Under the pieces are notes generated by a model. It saw only the letters and a program-made list of their open reading frames with translations. It was not told the DNA's origin and made no database searches. Of a stretch of 64,000 nucleotides of DNA, positions 1 to 8,522 are shown one piece after another. Source of the DNA: PALSA-505 sp035308365 (GTDB lineage: Bacteria; Actinomycetota; Actinomycetes; Streptosporangiales; Streptosporangiaceae); the NCBI GenBank assembly GCA_035308365.1, contig DATGGU010000079.1, positions 4,461 to 68,460 of the forward strand, written 5' to 3'. Both the position numbers and the translations under genes were made by a program. Within the stretch, counting starts at the first letter, position 1. Every line of letters begins with the position of its first letter.

Positions 1-810
1 GTTGTCATAGGTGAGGATCGACACCGAACCGGTGCCGTTGTTGCCCGAGGTGAGGATGAAGATGTTATCGAAGATCCGGAACGCGTCGAGCGTCCGGAAC
101 AGCAGCGCCACCAGGATGGCGGGCTTCATCAGCGGCAGCATCACCCGGACGAACCGCTGCCAGGCGGTCGCCCCGTCGACCTTGGCCGCCTTGAGCAGGT
201 CCTCGGGCACGAGCGACAGCCCGGCCATCATCAGCAGCGCCATGAACGGCGTGGTCTTCCAGATCTCGGCCAGGATGATGACGCCGATCGCCTGCCACTG
301 TGAGGTAAGCGGCGCGGCGTTGCCGAACGCCGCGGACAGATATCCGGTGCTCGGTGTCCAGGCGTACAGCCAGCTGAACGCGGCGGCCACGGTGACGATC
401 CCGTACGGGATCAAGACCGTGGTGCGGACCGTGCCCCGGCCCCAGATCGTCCGGTACATCAGCAGCGCCAGCAGCATGCCGAGCACGAACTCGATGGCCA
501 CGGATATCGCCGTGATGACGGCGGTCACCCACAGCGCGCGCCACCAGAACGGGGAGTTCAGAATGGCCCCGTAGTTGCTGAGCCCGACGAACTTGGTGAG
601 CTGCGGGGCGGACATGACATACCGCTCGAGCGACAGGAAGATGGCGTAGCCGATCGGGTAGGCGGTCACCGCGATCATGACGATGACCGCGGGCGCGCAC
701 AGGAGCCAGCCCAGCCTGCGTTCCGCGCGCGCACCTTCGGACGACCTGGCCCGGCGCCGGTCTTTGGCCGCGAGCTCCTGGGTGGTAACCGGGGGGGTGG
801 TGGTAGTCAT
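1..810 (-). CDS. Sugar ABC transporter permease (MalF/LacF type), partial
   Basis: Inner-membrane permease of a carbohydrate ABC importer (binding-protein-dependent transport family). The first 270 residues are visible; the 3' end runs off the window. An ATG at 810 follows an AGAGAGGTG ribosome site at good spacing. The protein begins with a Thr-rich and basic cytoplasmic tail, then a first membrane helix (LLCAPAVIVMIAVTAYPIGY) and the usual MalF-like helices. The permease-ATPase coupling (EAA) region begins near residues 215-235, around DLLKAAKVDGA. It lies 31 bp downstream of the solute-binding protein gene and is presumably in the same operon. A second permease gene probably follows outside the window. 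The substrate is not decidable from sequence. Confidence 0.9.
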   Translation of the reverse strand, partial: MTTTTPPVTTQELAAKDRRRARSSEGARAERRLGWLLCAPAVIVMIAVTAYPIGYAIFLSLERYVMSAPQLTKFVGLSNYGAILNSPFWWRALWVTAVITAISVAIEFVLGMLLALLMYRTIWGRGTVRTTVLIPYGIVTVAAAFSWLYAWTPSTGYLSAAFGNAAPLTSQWQAIGVIILAEIWKTTPFMALLMMAGLSLVPEDLLKAAKVDGATAWQRFVRVMLPLMKPAILVALLFRTLDAFRIFDNIFILTSGNNGTGSVSILTYDN

Positions 811-841
811 GTGTCCACCTCTCTGTGCATATGCGGCTCAC

Positions 842-2167
842 TCACGGAGTCAGCCCCTTGCCCTGCAAGGCGTTGTTGATCTGCGTGCGCAGGTTCTGCG
901 CGGTGCTCGCCGGGTTGATCGAGCTCGGCGGCGAGACCTGGTGCGAGATCGCCGCGGACACGACCTGGTACAGCGGGGTCTGGGGCCGTACGGACCCGTC
1001 GTTGACCTGTTGCAGGATCAGGTGCCTGAATGGGTAGGCGCTCTGCATCTGCGGGTTGTTGTACACGCTGGCCAGCGTGGGCGGCAGCCCGCCCTTGACC
1101 GCCGCGGTGAGCTGGTTCGCCGCGTTGCGCAGGCACAGCGCCGCCTGGAAGGCCAGTTGCGGGTGCGGTGAGTAGGCGCTGACCGCCAGGTCGATGCCGC
1201 CGATCGTCACCCTGGCTGGCTGCCCTGCGCTCACCCGCGGGTATGGCGCCCACTTGAACACCTTGAACAGCTTCGGGTTGTCGGCCTTCATTGACGGATA
1301 GACGTACGGATAGTTCAGCTCGAACGCCGCGGTGCCGGCCTCCATGGCCAGCCGGTTCTGGTCCTCCATCTGCACGCCCAGCGAAGGGTCGGCCGCGGGC
1401 GAGGAGGCCAGCTGCTTCATGATCGACAGCGCCTTGAGCGCGGGCGGGCCGCTCTGGGCCTGCGTCGAGGCCGGGTTCAGGATGCTGCCGCCCGCGCTGG
1501 CGACCAGGGTGTTGAACCAGACCACGACGCCCTCGTACTGGGCGCCCTGAATCTCGATGAGATGCGGCTTGCCCTGCCTGGCCAGCGCCTGCGCGTCGGC
1601 GATCATCTGGGCCCAGGTCGTGGGCGGGTGTGGCACCAGGTCGGAGCGGTACCAGAGCAGCTGGGTGTTGCTGTTGTACGGCACCGCGACCAGCTTGCCG
1701 CGCCACGTCGCGGTCTTCAGCGGCCCGGCCAGCGTGCCCGCCATGGCCTCCTGCCTGAACCGGCCGGTCCACGGCAGGATCCAGCCGGCCGTGGCGAACT
1801 CGGCCTCCCAGGTGACGTCGAGGCCGAGGATGTCCATGGAGGGGTCGTGGGCGGCCAGCCGCCGGGCCATCTGCAGCCGCTGCTGGTCGGCCGCGGACTG
1901 GAGCTTGTTATAGATGATCTTGTAGCGGCTGTTGCTGCAGTTGTTCGCCGCCTGCTGGACCGCCCCTGATGGGTCAGGGAAGTTGTAGAAGTTCACCGTC
2001 ACCGGGCCGCTGCCCGAACCGCTGCTGGTGCCACAGGCGGTGAGCAACGACGAGCCCAGGGCACAGACGGCCACCCCGGTCATCAGTGTGCCCCTGGCCG
2101 GCCGGCGGAAGGTTCGCGGCTTGGCGCGCCTCGGTGAACTGGCCTGATGATCATGCATAGCGATCAT
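842..2167 (-). CDS. Extracellular sugar-binding lipoprotein (family 1 ABC solute-binding protein)
   Basis: Captures a sugar or oligosaccharide outside the cell and delivers it to the permease encoded next. 441 residues from the ATG at 2167, chosen because GGGAGG lies 6 nt upstream; an open frame continues to 2281 but has no ribosome site. The N-terminus has a basic stretch, a hydrophobic core and a lipobox ending LLTAC, so the mature protein should be lipid-anchored at that Cys. The body has typical family-1 features: NFYNFPDPSG at the mature start, WEAEFATAGWILPW, and a late membrane-proximal ligand-binding lobe. The specific ligand (maltose/trehalose-like) is inference from family resemblance only. 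Likely controlled through the operator at 2227-2239. Confidence 0.9.
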   Translation of the reverse strand: MIAMHDHQASSPRRAKPRTFRRPARGTLMTGVAVCALGSSLLTACGTSSGSGSGPVTVNFYNFPDPSGAVQQAANNCSNSRYKIIYNKLQSAADQQRLQMARRLAAHDPSMDILGLDVTWEAEFATAGWILPWTGRFRQEAMAGTLAGPLKTATWRGKLVAVPYNSNTQLLWYRSDLVPHPPTTWAQMIADAQALARQGKPHLIEIQGAQYEGVVVWFNTLVASAGGSILNPASTQAQSGPPALKALSIMKQLASSPAADPSLGVQMEDQNRLAMEAGTAAFELNYPYVYPSMKADNPKLFKVFKWAPYPRVSAGQPARVTIGGIDLAVSAYSPHPQLAFQAALCLRNAANQLTAAVKGGLPPTLASVYNNPQMQSAYPFRHLILQQVNDGSVRPQTPLYQVVSAAISHQVSPPSSINPASTAQNLRTQINNALQGKGLTP

Positions 2168-2226
2168 GATGCCTCCCACGGAGCGGTGCGTGTCCGCACC
2201 CGCATCGCTGCGCCGTTCCTGCAACC

Positions 2227-2239
2227 GTAAAGCGTTTAC
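2227..2239. promoter_or_regulatory. LacI-family operator-like palindrome GTAAA-GCG-TTTAC
   Basis: Perfect 5-bp arms GTAAA/TTTAC around a CG centre, 60 bp upstream of the sugar-binding-protein start. This is the typical form of LacI/GalR-family operators (central CG, odd symmetry), and such regulators commonly control sugar importers. No LacI-family gene is in the window, so the cognate regulator is inferred to lie upstream or elsewhere. Confidence 0.6.
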
Positions 2240-2412
2240 CCATCTGTAACAAGGGATCAACGTAGCGGGAACGTTAACCAACGTCCACGTTCTCGAATAG
2301 CTGCGGGGCGGAGTGTCGCCAGATTTACCATGAATACGTTTGCTGCTGTTGCCGGCGGGTAATGGACTTTGCTGGACGTAGGCTGGAGAGATGTCAGCCA
2401 GCGGGATGCGTT

Positions 2413-3525
2413 ATGCGTGACATCCTCAACCCCATCGCGAAATGGTGGGACTCAGGGGAGACGTTCGGGCTTGCCACCCTCGTCCGTACCTACCGCAGCG
2501 CGCCGCGCGAGGCCGGTGCCGCGCTGGCCGTCTCGGCCGGCGGCGAGGTGATCGGCAGCATCTCCGGCGGCTGCGTCGAGGGTGCGGTGTACGAACTGGC
2601 CTGCGAGGTCATCCAGACCGGCGTACCCGTCCTGCAGACCTACGGTGTCAGCGACGACGACGCGTTCGCGGTGGGCCTGACCTGCGGTGGGATCCTCGAC
2701 GTGTTCGTCGAGCGGGTGGACGCGCAGACGTTCCCCGAGCTGGGCGAGGTGGCCGCCGCGGTGAGCCGCGGCGATCCGGTCGCCGTGGCGACCGTGACCA
2801 GCGGCCCTGGCGCGGTGGGCGCACGGCGGGTCGTCTGGGGCAACGGCGGGACCGCGCCCATCCCACCGGCCAGCCTGGGTTCGGGCCGGCTGGACGCCGC
2901 CGTGGACGACGATGTGAGGGGGATGCTGGCCCAGGGGCTGACCGGGGTACGGCGTTACGGCCCGCACGGCGAGCGCCGCGGCGACGAGCTGAGCGTGTTC
3001 GTCAACTCGTTCGCGCCGCCGCCCCGGATGCTGGTCTTCGGTGCGATCGACTTCGCCGCGGCCGTGGCCAGGGTCGGCAAGTTCCTCGGCTACCACGTGA
3101 CGGTGTGCGACGCCCGCGGCCTGTTCGCCACCCCGGCCAGGTTCCCCGACGCCGACGAGGTCGTGGTCGACTGGCCACACCGGTATCTGGCCGGGATCGG
3201 CGTCGACCAGCGGACGGTCATCTGCGTGCTCACCCACGACCCCAAGTTCGACGTGCCGCTGCTCGAGGTGGCGCTGCGCACGCCGGCCTCCTACATCGGC
3301 GCGATGGGCAGCAGGCGGACCCACACCGACCGGATGGACCGGCTGCGCGAGCGCGGGCTGACCGAGCAGGAGCTGGCCAGGCTGCGCTCACCGATCGGCC
3401 TCGACCTCGGCGCCCGTACCCCGGAGGAGACCGCCGTGTCGGTCGCGGCCGAGCTCATCCAGCTCCGCTGGGGTGGCTCCGGTGCCCCGCTCACCCAGAC
3501 CGAGGGCCGTATCCACCACGGGTGA
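2413..3525 (+). CDS. xdhC: XdhC/CoxI family molybdoenzyme accessory protein
   Basis: Molybdenum-cofactor chaperone that stabilises and inserts sulfurated cofactor into xanthine dehydrogenase/CO-dehydrogenase-type enzymes. 370 residues from the ATG at 2413 (GGGA 6 nt upstream); the frame is open to 2362 but that extension lacks family character. The N-terminal XdhC/CoxI domain contains TYRSAPREAGA and the Cys-containing ISGGCVEG and LTCGGILDV motifs. The C-terminal Rossmann-like domain runs from about residue 205 (PPPRMLVFGA) to the conserved IGAMGSRRTH. A MocA-like nucleotidyltransferase follows at 4749, which supports a role in molybdopterin dinucleotide enzymes, but no molybdoenzyme subunit is in the window. 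Confidence 0.9.
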   Translation: MRDILNPIAKWWDSGETFGLATLVRTYRSAPREAGAALAVSAGGEVIGSISGGCVEGAVYELACEVIQTGVPVLQTYGVSDDDAFAVGLTCGGILDVFVERVDAQTFPELGEVAAAVSRGDPVAVATVTSGPGAVGARRVVWGNGGTAPIPPASLGSGRLDAAVDDDVRGMLAQGLTGVRRYGPHGERRGDELSVFVNSFAPPPRMLVFGAIDFAAAVARVGKFLGYHVTVCDARGLFATPARFPDADEVVVDWPHRYLAGIGVDQRTVICVLTHDPKFDVPLLEVALRTPASYIGAMGSRRTHTDRMDRLRERGLTEQELARLRSPIGLDLGARTPEETAVSVAAELIQLRWGGSGAPLTQTEGRIHHG

Positions 3526-3770
3526 GCGTATTTACTGAGAGTCACCACGGGGCCGGAAACACGTTATCGATAATGGCTCCCATTACCGTTTTTAACGGGC
3601 GTGCCGCACCATCTTGGTGCGCAATTGTGCACCGGCGGTGAAGAGGTATGCGGCAATTGTGAATACGCCGCCCCGGGATGGGGCATATTCGGAACCCCGG
3701 TGGCCAGCTGGTCGGCCGGCCTCATATACCCGGTGTCAAGCTCGCTGGACTGGTTCGGGAATAAGTCTCA
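3526..3770. terminator. Convergent intergenic region with two inverted repeats
   Basis: Non-coding gap between the convergent xdhC and methyltransferase genes. It holds a short stem CCGTT-ttt-AACGG (about 3586-3598) and a near-perfect 18-bp palindrome centred on CAATTG (3616-3633, arms GGTGC/GCACC). Either could act as a bidirectional terminator, though neither has a long T tract. Base composition is less GC-rich than the flanks. Nothing else recognised. Confidence 0.4.
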
Positions 3771-4586
3771 CTACGGTTTCCTGGCCACCCCGGCGCAGGC
3801 GAGCCGCAGCACGGGGACGTCGCGGGTGCGGGGGGTGCTGATGTTCGGGCGCCAGTCGGGCACGTGCACCAGGCCGGGCTCGACGAACTCGAGGCCGCCG
3901 AAGAAGGTGCGGATCTGGTCCATGGTCCGGAACTGGACCCGCCCCAGGCCCTTGGCCATGGATGCCTGCAGCTCCGCACCTTCGGGGTCGCCGGCGTCGA
4001 GCAGGTGGTGGATGAACACGTAGCTGCCGTGCGGCAGCCCGGCGGACAGGGTCCGGATCACCTTGCCGGGATGCTCGTCGTCCAGGACGTAGTGCAGGAT
4101 GCCGCACAGCAGCAGGCCGATCGGCTCGTCCCAGTCGAGGTGGGCGCGGACCTCGGAGTTCTCCAGGATGGTGGTGGGCTCGCACAGGTTTCCGTCGACG
4201 GCGATGGTCGTCGTTTCATGCGCCAGCAGGGCCCTGGCGTGAGCCAGCACGATGGGGTCGTTGTCGACGTAGACCACCCGGGTGCCGGTGTCGTACCGGT
4301 GCGCGATCTCGTGCACGTTGTCCGCCGTGGGCAGCCCGGAGCCGATGTCGATGAGCTGCCTGATGCCGGCCTCGTGGACCAGGTAGCGGACCACCCGGCT
4401 GAGCAGCTCACGCTGCGCCTGCACTCCGGTCTGGACGGTGGGCAGGGTCGCGATGATCTGATCGCCGAGAGCCCGGTCGGCGGCGTAGTTGTCCTTGCCG
4501 CCGAGAAGGTAGTCGTACACCCGTGCGACGTTGGGCCGGGTCGGGTCGAACGCGCTCGCGGGCTCCCCGTGATCATCCACGGGCAC
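3771..4586 (-). CDS. SAM-dependent methyltransferase, DUF574 family (PF04672)
   Basis: 271 residues, starting at a GTG at 4586 with no evident ribosome site (possibly leaderless). This is the actinobacteria-rich S-adenosylmethionine methyltransferase family PF04672. It shows the family signature FDPTRPNVARVYDYLLGGKD near the N-terminus, the SAM-binding loop IDIGSGLPTADNVHE (about residues 79-93), an acidic second strand VVYVDNDPIVL, and YVLDDEHPG. Members are usually present in many copies and have no assigned substrate. It is convergent with xdhC and divergent from the MocA-like gene, so no function can be inferred from context. Confidence 0.9.
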   Translation of the reverse strand: MPVDDHGEPASAFDPTRPNVARVYDYLLGGKDNYAADRALGDQIIATLPTVQTGVQAQRELLSRVVRYLVHEAGIRQLIDIGSGLPTADNVHEIAHRYDTGTRVVYVDNDPIVLAHARALLAHETTTIAVDGNLCEPTTILENSEVRAHLDWDEPIGLLLCGILHYVLDDEHPGKVIRTLSAGLPHGSYVFIHHLLDAGDPEGAELQASMAKGLGRVQFRTMDQIRTFFGGLEFVEPGLVHVPDWRPNISTPRTRDVPVLRLACAGVARKP

Positions 4587-4748
4587 ATCATATGTGCAAG
4601 TATGCGGCGGATCCCGTCGTGGCCAGCGCCGTTACCCCCCGGTGCGTCATCGCGAGTGCGGCCCCGCAGAGCGTGCGCGAGTGACCGGGCCGGATAAGCG
4701 CTCGGGTCCGGACGCAATTTGCCTAACGCGACTTTCGAACAAACACTT

Positions 4749-5354
4749 ATGGCCATGCCGACACGCGTGGCGGGCGTGCTGCTGGCGGCGGGCGGGGGTT
4801 CCCGGCTCGGCCGCCCCAAAGCCCTGGTCGAGATAGCCGGGCAAAGCCTTGCCGACCGTGGGGCCGCGCTGCTGCGGGCTGGTGGTGCGGCCCCCGTGGT
4901 CGTCGTCACCGGCGCGGCGAGCGCCGAACCGCCCGGTGCGCTGGTCGTGCACAACCCGGACTGGCGCAGCGGCATGGGCTCGTCGCTGGCCGCCGGGCTC
5001 AGCGCCCTGCCGGAGACCGTGTCGGCCGCCGTGATCGCCCTCGCGGACCAGCCGCTGATCGGCCCGGAAGCCGTGCGCAGGCTCATCGCAGCCCACGCCG
5101 GGGGAGCCAGTGTGGCGGTCGCGGCCTATGCCGGCCAGCCACGCAACCCCGTGCTCATCGCCCGGGCGCACTGGCCGGAGGTGATCGCCAGCTCGGCCGG
5201 TGACGTCGGCGCCCGCCCGTTCCTGCGCGGCCACAGCGAGCTGGTCATGCTGGTCGAATGCGGCGACACCGGCAGCCCGGACGACGTCGACACTCCCGAG
5301 GATCTGATCCGGATCAGCGGCCGGGCAGGGCCTGTATCCCCCAGGAGCTGCTGA
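4749..5354 (+). CDS. MocA-like molybdenum cofactor nucleotidyltransferase
   Basis: 201 residues from the ATG at 4749 (an ATG at 4755 is also possible; no clear Shine-Dalgarno). GT-A/MobA-like NTP-transferase fold: the nucleotide-binding loop LLAAGGGSRLGRPKAL is at the N-terminus, followed by NPDWRSGMGSSLAAGL and the metal-binding region ALADQPLI. The C-terminal sequence GDTGSPDDVDTPEDL is typical of MocA/CoxC-like cytidylyltransferases. The expected reaction is molybdopterin plus CTP (or a related NTP) to the dinucleotide cofactor. With xdhC this forms a cofactor-maturation pair. The last 41 bp overlap the convergent epimerase gene. Confidence 0.85.
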   Translation: MAMPTRVAGVLLAAGGGSRLGRPKALVEIAGQSLADRGAALLRAGGAAPVVVVTGAASAEPPGALVVHNPDWRSGMGSSLAAGLSALPETVSAAVIALADQPLIGPEAVRRLIAAHAGGASVAVAAYAGQPRNPVLIARAHWPEVIASSAGDVGARPFLRGHSELVMLVECGDTGSPDDVDTPEDLIRISGRAGPVSPRSC

Positions 5355-6246
5355 CCGTGCCGCCGGGTTCCAGGGTGAGCAGGTCGGTGCCGCTGACGAA
5401 GGCATTGGGCGGGCAGGTCATCGGCTCGACGGCGAGGGCGCGGCGGCGGTGTGGCTCGTCCAGCGCATCGCCGGTGAAGACCTGCAGCCAGCGGTAGGCC
5501 TCGTCCACCCAGAGGCAGACGCCGCGTTCCTGGCTGGTCAGCCGGACCCGGGCCAGGCCGTCCTGGTCCCGCTCCAGGCCGGTGAAGGCGTTGTCCAGCT
5601 TGGTGGCGCCGATGAGGCGGTGGGTGCGGTGGTCGAACGGGGTGCCCTCGACGTCCTGCGGCGGGCCGGCCGGGATGCCGCGTTCACCGGACGGCAGCCA
5701 GCAGGAGGCCGGGAGAGTCAGCTCGCACTCGTCGATGTTCGGTGTCCCGGCGGTCAGGTACGGGTGCGAGCCGGTGCCGTAGGGCGCCCGGGTCGCGCCC
5801 TCGTTGCGGGCGGTTATCTTGACGTGCAGGCCGGTGCTGGGATCCAGCCGGTAGTCCGCCTCCAGGAGCAGGCAGAACGGGTAGCCGGGGCGGCCGAGCA
5901 GGACCAGTTGCAATAGCACGCGGTCGCTCTCGGCGAGCGCCTGGCGCCAGTTCGCCCACCGGGTCAGGCCGTGGATCGCGTTGCCGGCGGCGGGTTCGCT
6001 CAGGTCGAGCTGGAACTGCCGGCCGTCAAAGGTGTACCGCCCCCGGTCCACCCGGTTCGGCCAGGGGACGAGCAACGTGCCCGAGGCGCCTGGCGGCAGC
6101 TCACCGGCCTGGTAGCCGGCCAGCAGCGGCTCGCCACGGTGGTGCAGCTGGCGCAGGCCCGCGCCGAGTTCGGTCACGACCGCGAAGTAGTCGCCCGCGG
6201 CGATCTCGTACTGCGTCCCAGTAAGCGGTATCGGCATGCCGATCAT
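5314..6246 (-). CDS. Aldose 1-epimerase (galactose mutarotase) family protein
   Basis: 310 residues; ATG at 6246 (or the ATG 9 nt further in). Galactose-mutarotase-like beta-sandwich enzyme catalysing anomer interconversion of aldoses or a related hexose phosphate. Conserved features are LVPWPNRVDRGRY (residues about 60-72), the catalytic-His regions NAIHGL and GTGSHPYL, the acidic sugar-binding segment KLDNAFTGL, and EPMTCPPNAF near the C-terminus (the Glu is the usual catalytic base). Overlaps the 3' end of the MocA-like gene tail to tail. No sugar operon partner is adjacent, so the physiological substrate is unknown. Confidence 0.9.
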   Translation of the reverse strand: MIGMPIPLTGTQYEIAAGDYFAVVTELGAGLRQLHHRGEPLLAGYQAGELPPGASGTLLVPWPNRVDRGRYTFDGRQFQLDLSEPAAGNAIHGLTRWANWRQALAESDRVLLQLVLLGRPGYPFCLLLEADYRLDPSTGLHVKITARNEGATRAPYGTGSHPYLTAGTPNIDECELTLPASCWLPSGERGIPAGPPQDVEGTPFDHRTHRLIGATKLDNAFTGLERDQDGLARVRLTSQERGVCLWVDEAYRWLQVFTGDALDEPHRRRALAVEPMTCPPNAFVSGTDLLTLEPGGTVSSSWGIQALPGR

Positions 6247-6340
6247 TCTGCCGAACGCCGTTGGCCCGCTCCGTCCAATCCGGTCGATGAGACGTTGCCC
6301 CGGGTCTGGTGCCGGTCGATGTGGACGTTGCCCGGGATGG

Positions 6341-6429
6341 GGCGCTGGCCGGAGTGGGGGCTGGCCGGAGTGGGCCGCTGGCCGGGGTGGGCCGCTGGCC
6401 GGGGTGGGGCGCTGGCCGGGCGGTGGGAT
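6341..6429. repeat. GC-rich tandem repeat, about 17 bp x 5
   Basis: Five imperfect head-to-tail copies of a unit like GCTGGCCGGGGTGGGCC in the gap between the epimerase and DUF2877 genes; unit length varies between 16 and 19 bp. It sits just past the DUF2877 stop codon. Looks like a slippage-prone minisatellite; no coding or regulatory role is evident. Similar GGCCGGGGTGGG words recur in the frameshifted gene at 44.8-44.9 kb. Confidence 0.75.
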
Positions 6430-7340
6430 CAGCGGGACGGGAGGGCCAGGGCCAGGGCGGCGCGGCAGCCGGCCACCAGGCCCCAGGCCAGGTCGGCGCC
6501 CTGGGACTGGCCAGTGGCGAGGAGCTTGCGGATGGCCGGGCCGAGTGGCTCCTGGCCGGCCAGGCCGCGCAGCACGGCGGACACCTCTTCGGCGGCCTGG
6601 CCGCGGGCGGCGCAGTGCAGCAAGGTGGCACCGAGTGAGGTGGTCCGCCGGGACGCGTCGGAGGTGACCGCCGCGCCGAGCCAGTCGGCCAGCCAGACCG
6701 CCCTGGTTCCGCCGGAGATGGCGCCGCCGAGCAGGCGCAGCCCCAGCAGCAGCCCGTTGATCATGTTGTCGCCACTGGGGATGAGCCCGAGGCCGAGGCC
6801 CACCATGCGTTCGGCCGCTTCAACTGCGCCGGCCAGGTCGCCGGCCGAGCAGCAGGCGGCCAGCGCGGCCGGGGCGTCATGGCCGGCCAGCGCCGGGCCG
6901 CGGGACGCCGCGGCGCAGGCCCGGTGCAACGCGGCCGCGCCCTGCTCCAGCCGGGCCCGGGACAGCGGCCCTAGGACGGGCGAGGGATCCCACCAGCGCT
7001 GCACATGGACGGTGAGCTCGCCGAACTGGACGACGCCACGACCCATCCAGCCCTCGCCGGTGCCAGGACCGGATGCGACGAAACGGTCCAGGCCGGCCGG
7101 GGCGACAGCGATGGCGTTCGGCAGGCGGGAGGTTCCGGCCGCCGCCACGACGAGCACCCGTGGTTCGGCGGCGGATGGCGGGAGTTCCAGGTAGACCGCG
7201 GCCGGGCTGGCGGTGATCACCCGGGCCGGGCGGCGTGGGCCGGTGAGCGGCTGGCGGACGGCGATGCTCGCGGCACCAGTCACGATCAGTGTTCGCGGAC
7301 TGGTGGCAACAGCAGCCGTCATGCCCGTCATGCCCGCCAC
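6429..7340 (-). CDS. DUF2877 protein, AllH/YlbF-like (oxamate carbamoyltransferase-associated)
   Basis: 303 residues with three clustered possible starts (7340, 7331, 7322). The diagnostic DUF2877 motif GLGLGLIPSGDNMINGLLLG lies at about residues 180-199, with a Ser/Thr-rich TSDASRRTTSLGATLL stretch further on. In enterobacteria a DUF2877 protein (AllH, formerly YlbF) works with FdrA/AllF and DUF1116/AllG as the oxamate carbamoyltransferase of allantoin catabolism. Neither partner is next to it here, but xdhC and a MocA-like gene lie 3 kb away, which hints at purine catabolism. The link is inference; the protein may have another role. Confidence 0.8.
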   Translation of the reverse strand: MAGMTGMTAAVATSPRTLIVTGAASIAVRQPLTGPRRPARVITASPAAVYLELPPSAAEPRVLVVAAAGTSRLPNAIAVAPAGLDRFVASGPGTGEGWMGRGVVQFGELTVHVQRWWDPSPVLGPLSRARLEQGAAALHRACAAASRGPALAGHDAPAALAACCSAGDLAGAVEAAERMVGLGLGLIPSGDNMINGLLLGLRLLGGAISGGTRAVWLADWLGAAVTSDASRRTTSLGATLLHCAARGQAAEEVSAVLRGLAGQEPLGPAIRKLLATGQSQGADLAWGLVAGCRAALALALPSR

Positions 7341-7391
7341 GCTACCGCCGGGATTGACCTTGCCGGAATACGCCGCGTTTGTAGCGCTTTG

Positions 7392-7439
7392 AGCCGACGG
7401 GGCTGCTTGGGGAGCGGGGGACCGTCAGCCCCGTCGGCT
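7392..7439 (-). terminator. Strong 14-bp perfect hairpin
   Basis: Perfect arms AGCCGACGGGGCTG (7392-7405) and CAGCCCCGTCGGCT (7426-7439) around a 20-nt loop, in the 200-bp gap downstream of the 7539-9077 operon and upstream of the DUF2877 gene. Position fits a Rho-independent-like (I-shaped) terminator for the upstream minus-strand operon. The rest of the gap (7440-7538) is AT-richer, with GGGTAAAAGAGTGTAAAAT, and holds no ORF. Confidence 0.6.
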
Positions 7440-7538
7440 ACTGCACGATAACCGGCTGATGGGTAAAAGAGTGTAAAATTCACGAACCCACAGGTAACTT
7501 CCCAGGATTCTCAGCTACTTTCCGTGATCTCCGGTAGC

Positions 7539-8519
7539 TCAGCCGCGCGCCGGCATCAGCCGTCCGTCGCGCACCGCCTCGGCCGCGAGCAGGCCGAACA
7601 GGTAGAAGTAGGCCGCTTCCTCGTCGGCGAACAGGCGCACCTCGTGCCTGGTGCCGTCGGCCGCGATGAAAACCTCGAAGCCGCGGTCGGTCCGGACCAG
7701 GCAGATGGCTCCCTCGACCACCTCATCCACCGCATAGGAATCCTGTGGCAGGGAGGCGAGGCCGACCAGTTCGGAGAAGGTCTCCCGGGTCCGCGGCCGG
7801 GCACCCGTCCCGCCGTGCCTGCCCCGGGGCGGCGGACCCAGGGAAGCCGGACCCAGGGAAGCCGGACCCAGGGAAGCCGGGGGTGGTGTGACCGGGGTGA
7901 CCGGGGCCGGGATGACCAGGGCCGGGGTGACCGGGGATGGTGTGACCAGGGGTGGTGTGACCGGGGCTGGTGGCGCCAGCGCGTCCGCTGTGGCGCTGTC
8001 GGCCGGGGCGGCTGATGTTGGCCCGGCCGGGATGGGCGGGGCGGCGGTGCCGTTGCCGCCGTCGGCCGTCCAGTCCGCCCAGGGCGGCGGGGGCGCCGGG
8101 GTGCTGGTGCTCAGCCAGGGCGCCGTCGAGATCGGGTAGGGGCGCTCCACCCGCTCCTCGGTGATGCCGGTCACTTCCTCGCGCGGGACCAGCACCTCAT
8201 AGACACCGGGCTCCATCTGGCAGTAGCCGAGTTGCTCGGCCTGGGACGGGTCGTTGCCGGTGTAGCTGATGTGCAGCTGCTCACCCAGGTCATCGAGCAC
8301 CAGGCAGGGTTCGCCACGGTAGAGCCCTTGCGGCCGCGACTCCCACATGGCATCCACCTCGGCCCGGTTCACCGGCTTGCGCCAGTGGCCGGTGGCCGGC
8401 TGGAAGCCCAGGTCCTCGGGGGGAGGGCAGGCCGCGAACAGGACGATGTCGGAGTCGGTAGGGCCAACACCCGCCTCGTAGGGCACGCCACGGTAGGTCG
8501 CCATCAGCCGGTATCGCAT
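7539..8519 (-). CDS. Actinobacterial protein of unknown function with Pro/Thr-rich spacer
   Basis: 326 residues, ATG at 8519, 3 nt after the stop of the upstream gene, so translationally linked. The N-terminal domain (residues 1-120, MRYRLMATYRGVPYEAG...) and C-terminal domain (about 245-325, ending in FADEEAAYFYLFGLLAAEAV) are well formed. They are separated by a low-complexity linker of PxPVTPx and PASLG repeats. Three identical 15-bp repeats encode PASLG at 7836-7880. No signal peptide or membrane helix. The compact acidic C-terminal domain vaguely resembles immunity proteins of polymorphic toxins, but that is only an impression; function unknown. Confidence 0.75.
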   Translation of the reverse strand: MRYRLMATYRGVPYEAGVGPTDSDIVLFAACPPPEDLGFQPATGHWRKPVNRAEVDAMWESRPQGLYRGEPCLVLDDLGEQLHISYTGNDPSQAEQLGYCQMEPGVYEVLVPREEVTGITEERVERPYPISTAPWLSTSTPAPPPPWADWTADGGNGTAAPPIPAGPTSAAPADSATADALAPPAPVTPPLVTPSPVTPALVIPAPVTPVTPPPASLGPASLGPASLGPPPRGRHGGTGARPRTRETFSELVGLASLPQDSYAVDEVVEGAICLVRTDRGFEVFIAADGTRHEVRLFADEEAAYFYLFGLLAAEAVRDGRLMPARG

Positions 8520-8522
8520 CGT

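Noticed and set aside
6341..6429. Tandem 17-bp units considered as a CRISPR array
   Set aside because: Units are directly adjacent with no spacers and vary in length; no cas genes nearby.
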